DNA from: Ignavibacteria bacterium
GTDB lineage: Bacteria; Bacteroidota; Ignavibacteria; Tepidaquicellales; Tepidaquicellaceae
Assembly: GCA_016704345.1 (NCBI GenBank)
Contig: JADJAH010000003.1
Coordinates: 372,001 to 436,000 of the forward strand
DNA: 64,000 nt
Direction of reading: 5' to 3'
Shown here: positions 60,688 to 64,000 of the stretch, piece after piece
How the letters are laid out: each line of letters begins with the position of its first letter
How positions within the stretch are numbered: the stretch's first letter is position 1
Translations under genes and position numbers: made by a program
Notes under the pieces: model-generated
What the model was told of the DNA's origin: nothing
What the model saw: only the letters and a program-made list of their open reading frames with translations
Database searches by the model: none

Positions 60688-62778
60688 ATGGATAATTTGA
60701 TGTTAATGCTTAAGGAAATTGCTTATAACTTTTACTGGTCATGGAATAAAGAAGCATTTGAGGTATTTAAAAATATAAATCCGGATTATTGGAGATGGAC
60801 CATGCACAATCCGGTTTTGCTGTTAAATAAGATTGACCCATCTTACCTCAAATATGCAATTGAAAATAAACATCTTGGCAACAGCATTCTCAACATATAT
60901 GACGAGTTCAAATATTACTCTGACAGAAAAACTTATTTTGAAGAAAAATATTTTAAGCCTGCAAAACCATCGATTGCTTATTTTTCAGCCGAGTACGGAA
61001 TCACTGAGTGCATGAGGATTTATTCCGGAGGTCTGGGTGTATTGTCCGGTGATCATTTGAAATCTTCCTCTGATCTTGGAGTACCGTTGGTCGGGATCGG
61101 GCTTGCTTATCAGTATGGTTACTTCACGCAATTGATCAACAGGGACGGTACACAAACAGAGAATTATGAACTAAACGATTTTGAGAGTCTTCCGATTACA
61201 CTTCTTAGGGATGACAACTATCTTCCGGTGAAAATTGAACTGAAATTTCCCGGAAGGACTGTCCTGGCACAGGCCTGGCAAGCAAAAGTAGGAAGAGTGA
61301 AATTGTTTCTGCTTGATACGGCTATACCCGAGAATACAGTTGACGACAGAGGAATCACAGACATTTTGTACGGCGGCAACAATGAGAAAAGGATCATGCA
61401 AGAAATCGTGCTTGGTATCGGAGGTGTGAGGCTTATTGAAAAACTCGGATATGACATCAAGGCATTTCATCTCAACGAGGGGCATTCAGCATTCCTTTGT
61501 TTTGAGAGGATTAAGAATTACATGAAACTGATGAATGTGTCTTATGAGGATGCAAAAGCGAAATGCTATTTTTCAAACATATTCACCACACATACTCCTG
61601 TTCCTGCAGGCATCGATATTTTCCAGAAAGATCTTTTTGTCAAGTATCTGAAAGATTATTCCGAAAGAGAAATCGGCAAAGATGTGAACGATTTGTTTCT
61701 TGAAGGAGATCTCAATCCCGGTGATGCTGATAACAACAGTTTCAACATGGCATATCTTGCCATAAATAATTCCAATTTTGTCAACGGAGTGAGCAGGTTG
61801 CACGGTGATGTTTCAAGAAAAATGTGGCATCTTCCGGAGGCCAGAACACAGATAACTTCCATCACAAATGGAATTCATACGCCCAGCTATATTTCCAAAC
61901 ATACTAATAAACTTTTCAATGCCTACTTCACAGATAAGTGGGAATTTGATGACAGTATCTGGGAAAGAATCGGTGAAATACCTGATGAAGATATATGGAC
62001 TTTGAGACTTCTTAATAAGATCGATCTTGTTAGTTTTGTTCGAAAGAAAATCAGAAACAAATTCATTTTCCTTGGAGAAAACGACCGGCTCAAAGACGTA
62101 GATTCAATTCTCGATCCGAATGCATTGACTATTGGGTTTGCGAGGAGGTTTGCAACTTACAAACGAGGTAATCTTATTCTAAGAGATCCTGAAAGGCTTA
62201 AGAAAATTCTCAACAATCGTGATAAGCCCGTTCAGATAATCTACTCCGGAAAGGCACATCCAAAAGATGAACAGGGCAAGGCATTAATCTCGGAAATACT
62301 TTCATTTACAAAGGATGAGAATCTAAAGAATAAGATAATCTTTCTTGATAATTACAATATTTTTGTAGCACGTCATCTTGTTCAGGGCTGTGATCTTTGG
62401 CTGAATAATCCGAGACGACCGCAGGAAGCCTCAGGAACAAGCGGCATGAAAGTGATAGCAAACGGCGGACTGAACTTAAGTATTCTGGATGGATGGTGGG
62501 CTGAAGGCTTTTCTCCTGAGAACGGTTGGAAAATTGAGACCATAGTGGATGAGAGTACTCCGAATGAACAACGTGATGCATTCGAAGCGGAAAGCTTATA
62601 TAGCGTGCTTGAATCGGAAATCGTTCCAATGTTCTTCAACAGAAATTCAAACGGTATGCCGGTAGAATGGATAAAGAAAGTTAAGACATCCATGATCAAT
62701 CTTGCCGGTCATTTCAGCTCTGACAGGATGGTCAAGGAGTATGTTGAGAAGGCGTATATCAAGGCCATTGAGAAATGA
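60688..62778 (+). CDS. glgP: Alpha-glucan phosphorylase, short GlgP type
   Basis: A 696-residue PLP enzyme that releases glucose 1-phosphate from glycogen-like glucans in the cytoplasm. The N-terminus has the DUF3417-like region (IAYNFYWSWNKEAFEVFKNI), then AYFSAEYGITECMRIYSGGL and GVLSGDHLKSSSDLGVPLVG. FHLNEGHSAFLCFERI and THTPVPAGIDIFQ follow; the PLP-lysine motif is EASGTSGMK (Lys near 588). Length fits this short clade, not the 800-residue type of E. coli GlgP. No other glycogen gene is adjacent. Confidence 0.94.
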   Translation: MDNLMLMLKEIAYNFYWSWNKEAFEVFKNINPDYWRWTMHNPVLLLNKIDPSYLKYAIENKHLGNSILNIYDEFKYYSDRKTYFEEKYFKPAKPSIAYFSAEYGITECMRIYSGGLGVLSGDHLKSSSDLGVPLVGIGLAYQYGYFTQLINRDGTQTENYELNDFESLPITLLRDDNYLPVKIELKFPGRTVLAQAWQAKVGRVKLFLLDTAIPENTVDDRGITDILYGGNNEKRIMQEIVLGIGGVRLIEKLGYDIKAFHLNEGHSAFLCFERIKNYMKLMNVSYEDAKAKCYFSNIFTTHTPVPAGIDIFQKDLFVKYLKDYSEREIGKDVNDLFLEGDLNPGDADNNSFNMAYLAINNSNFVNGVSRLHGDVSRKMWHLPEARTQITSITNGIHTPSYISKHTNKLFNAYFTDKWEFDDSIWERIGEIPDEDIWTLRLLNKIDLVSFVRKKIRNKFIFLGENDRLKDVDSILDPNALTIGFARRFATYKRGNLILRDPERLKKILNNRDKPVQIIYSGKAHPKDEQGKALISEILSFTKDENLKNKIIFLDNYNIFVARHLVQGCDLWLNNPRRPQEASGTSGMKVIANGGLNLSILDGWWAEGFSPENGWKIETIVDESTPNEQRDAFEAESLYSVLESEIVPMFFNRNSNGMPVEWIKKVKTSMINLAGHFSSDRMVKEYVEKAYIKAIEK

Positions 62779-62791
62779 TTGCTGCCCCTGA

Positions 62792-62917
62792 GTTGGAAAA
62801 TGGAAAGTGGAAAATGGAAAGTGGAAAGTGGAAAATGGAAAATGGAAAGTGGAAAATGGAAAATGGAAAGTGGAAAATGGAAAATGGAAAATGGAAAGTG
62901 GAAAATGGAAAGTGGAG
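62792..62917. repeat. Heptanucleotide tandem array, 18 units
   Basis: Exactly 18 units of seven: GTTGGAA, then AATGGAA and AGTGGAA in irregular order, ending AGTGGAG. AGTGGAA is the reverse complement of a rotation of CACTTTC, and AATGGAA of CATTTTC, so this is the 5573-5663 family in the other orientation. It starts 13 bases after the glgP stop. The 103-codon minus frame over it, reading FHFPFST over and over, is an artefact of the repeat. Confidence 0.92.
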
Positions 62918-63043
62918 CTGATGTGCTGGCAATTCAAGCTTGTTAATTTTCTAATCAAAATAAATTGTTACAAATAGTTTTAATAACTAACTTCAACAAA
63001 AATTCGTAAGAAATTTTAACAAACCTTCAGAAAGGAATAACCC

Positions 63044-64000
63044 ATGAAAGCAAAGCTTTTTACCTACATCCTTGCATTGGGAATTGTCGCGTTTACAATC
63101 GCGAAGATTTCAGCGCAGGATGAAAACCCCAACCTCGATCAACCGCCGAGACAATACTGGGATCATGTTTCACGTTCTATGCCCGAACCGGTTGCAGTTA
63201 TAACTGATAACGCAGGATACGACAATTTTGACCTCGGTGTTGATTTTGCCGAATGTCATATCTCAGAAAACCCGAGAGTACCGGGACAATTCTTTCTTTC
63301 ATACAATACAAATGCAACTTACTACACAATGAACGGACTGGACTGGCAAAGAAATAATCCCTCCTTTCCTAATGCAGCAGGTGATCCTATAACTGCTTAT
63401 GACAGTCTTGGAAATCTTTTCTATGACAACATGAAAAGTCCTATCACGGGTACATGGAATGTGAGATCCACAAACAACGGCCAGAACTGGTCCAATGCCG
63501 TATCTGCAAACATCGGCAACGATAAGAACTGGATCGCAGCAGATCAGACAGGTGGTCCTTTTGCAAATTACATTTACGGTGTAATGACTCCGGGAAACTT
63601 CGTGAGAAGCAATGATAACGGCGCTTCATTCTCTAATACATTCGGAGCATCGAACACTCTTCCCGGAATGATGGTGTGCGTCGGTGCAAATGTTCTCGGC
63701 GGAAATAATATCCCCGGTGGCTGCGTGTATGTTGTTACAAACACCGGCAGTTCGTTTTCCGCAACCTACAGTTTCTATCGCTCAACTAACGGAGGTGCGT
63801 CATTCGATTTTATGTCGGCACAAAATTTTGCAAACTTTGTAGGTACAAATGTGCAGGGAAGAAATTCTGTTCAGAATATGAGGACACGTCCATATCCGTA
63901 CATCACTGCAGACAACAGCTACGGACCAAACAGAGGAAGGCTCTATCTCATTTATTCATCAAATACTCCGGTAGGTGACGGAAACAAGCCGGATATATTC
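63044..64000 (+). CDS. Secreted Asp-box (BNR/sialidase-like) protein, 3' truncated by window edge
   Basis: Open from the ATG at 63044 to the end (319 codons, no stop), with AAAGGA about 8 bases upstream. Residues 1-26 are a signal peptide ending KISAQ. The mature part shows Asp-box-like turns: RSTNNGQNWSNA, RSNDNGASFSN and RSTNGGASFDF (S-x-D-x-G-x-x-F/W type), the mark of six-bladed propellers found in sialidases and other exo-enzymes. The catalytic arginine triad cannot be judged from this part. A C-terminal sorting domain, common in such proteins of this phylum, would lie outside the window. Confidence 0.75.
   Translation, partial: MKAKLFTYILALGIVAFTIAKISAQDENPNLDQPPRQYWDHVSRSMPEPVAVITDNAGYDNFDLGVDFAECHISENPRVPGQFFLSYNTNATYYTMNGLDWQRNNPSFPNAAGDPITAYDSLGNLFYDNMKSPITGTWNVRSTNNGQNWSNAVSANIGNDKNWIAADQTGGPFANYIYGVMTPGNFVRSNDNGASFSNTFGASNTLPGMMVCVGANVLGGNNIPGGCVYVVTNTGSSFSATYSFYRSTNGGASFDFMSAQNFANFVGTNVQGRNSVQNMRTRPYPYITADNSYGPNRGRLYLIYSSNTPVGDGNKPDIF

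Noticed and set aside
62647..62958. 103-codon minus-strand frame reading FHFPFST repeatedly
   Set aside because: It is an open frame created by the 7-bp repeat array (7 bases x 3 gives a 7-codon period); it overlaps the glgP 3' end and has no start signal.

Overview
The window reads as chromosome from a moderately AT-rich, Gram-negative member of the Bacteroidota/Chlorobiota/Ignavibacteriota group, most likely an Ignavibacteria-type lineage (inference). The support is outer-membrane biology (TonB-dependent receptor, DUF5686 barrel, two Omp85-type barrels, many lipoproteins), Ctc-type L25, a membrane pyrophosphatase, HprK and Hpf without a visible PTS, and promoters of the Bacteroidota form TTG-N20-TANNTTTG (three clear cases). 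TTG starts are frequent. No phage, integrase, transposase gene or CRISPR array was seen.

Layout. 1-1510: 3' part of an unusual gene joining a PAP2-like membrane domain to the C-terminal region of a type I restriction HsdR subunit. 1550-4092: TPP riboswitch with terminator, then a TonB receptor, so probably thiamine uptake. 4141-12884, minus strand: anSME-type radical SAM enzyme, DUF5686 barrel with rsmG, membrane pyrophosphatase, pth with rplY, tRNA-Met. 13256-19300: secreted DUF4783-like protein, very large orphan histidine kinase, lipoprotein. 19433-22868: holB, a BamA/TamA-like gene, DUF2795. 22943-30367: a peptide ABC cluster (two permeases, two paralogous binding lipoproteins) wrapped around hpf-hprK, with no ATPase gene. 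30538-34755: DUF2085 and DUF2752 membrane proteins, PHP phosphoesterase, divergent GroES-like protein, MFS transporter. 34740-37892: two surface-polysaccharide-type genes. 38691-41157: nucleotidyltransferase, Nfu, lipoprotein, Mrp. 41710-45198: three unrecognised small proteins, PhnP-like hydrolase, a frameshifted inositol monophosphatase, guanine deaminase. 45857-54050: a peptidase-propeller-barrel protein, UbiX, a polytopic membrane protein, MltG, a membrane glycosyltransferase with TPRs. 54216-62778: large helical protein, rho, RNase G/E, DUF971, MFS transporter, alpha-glucan phosphorylase. 63044-end: start of a secreted Asp-box protein.

Non-coding structure is the most striking part. (i) Three copies of a non-coding element (38088-38630, 41229-41573, 45272-45641) share imperfect terminal inverted repeats, an internal inverted repeat and 9-bp flanking duplications (9/9, 7/9 and 8/9 identical). 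They look like a MITE family, each inserted upstream of a rightward gene. (ii) Three intergenic arrays of the same 7-bp repeat family (13, 9 and 18 units) abut gene ends. (iii) A 99-bp imperfect palindrome at 35925-36023 sits between two copies of a 23-bp direct repeat.

The best candidates for something undescribed are the PAP2-HsdR fusion at the left edge, the MITE family, the hexa-T frameshift in the inositol monophosphatase gene and the peptidase-propeller-barrel protein. All functional calls come from reading motifs; no database search was run.
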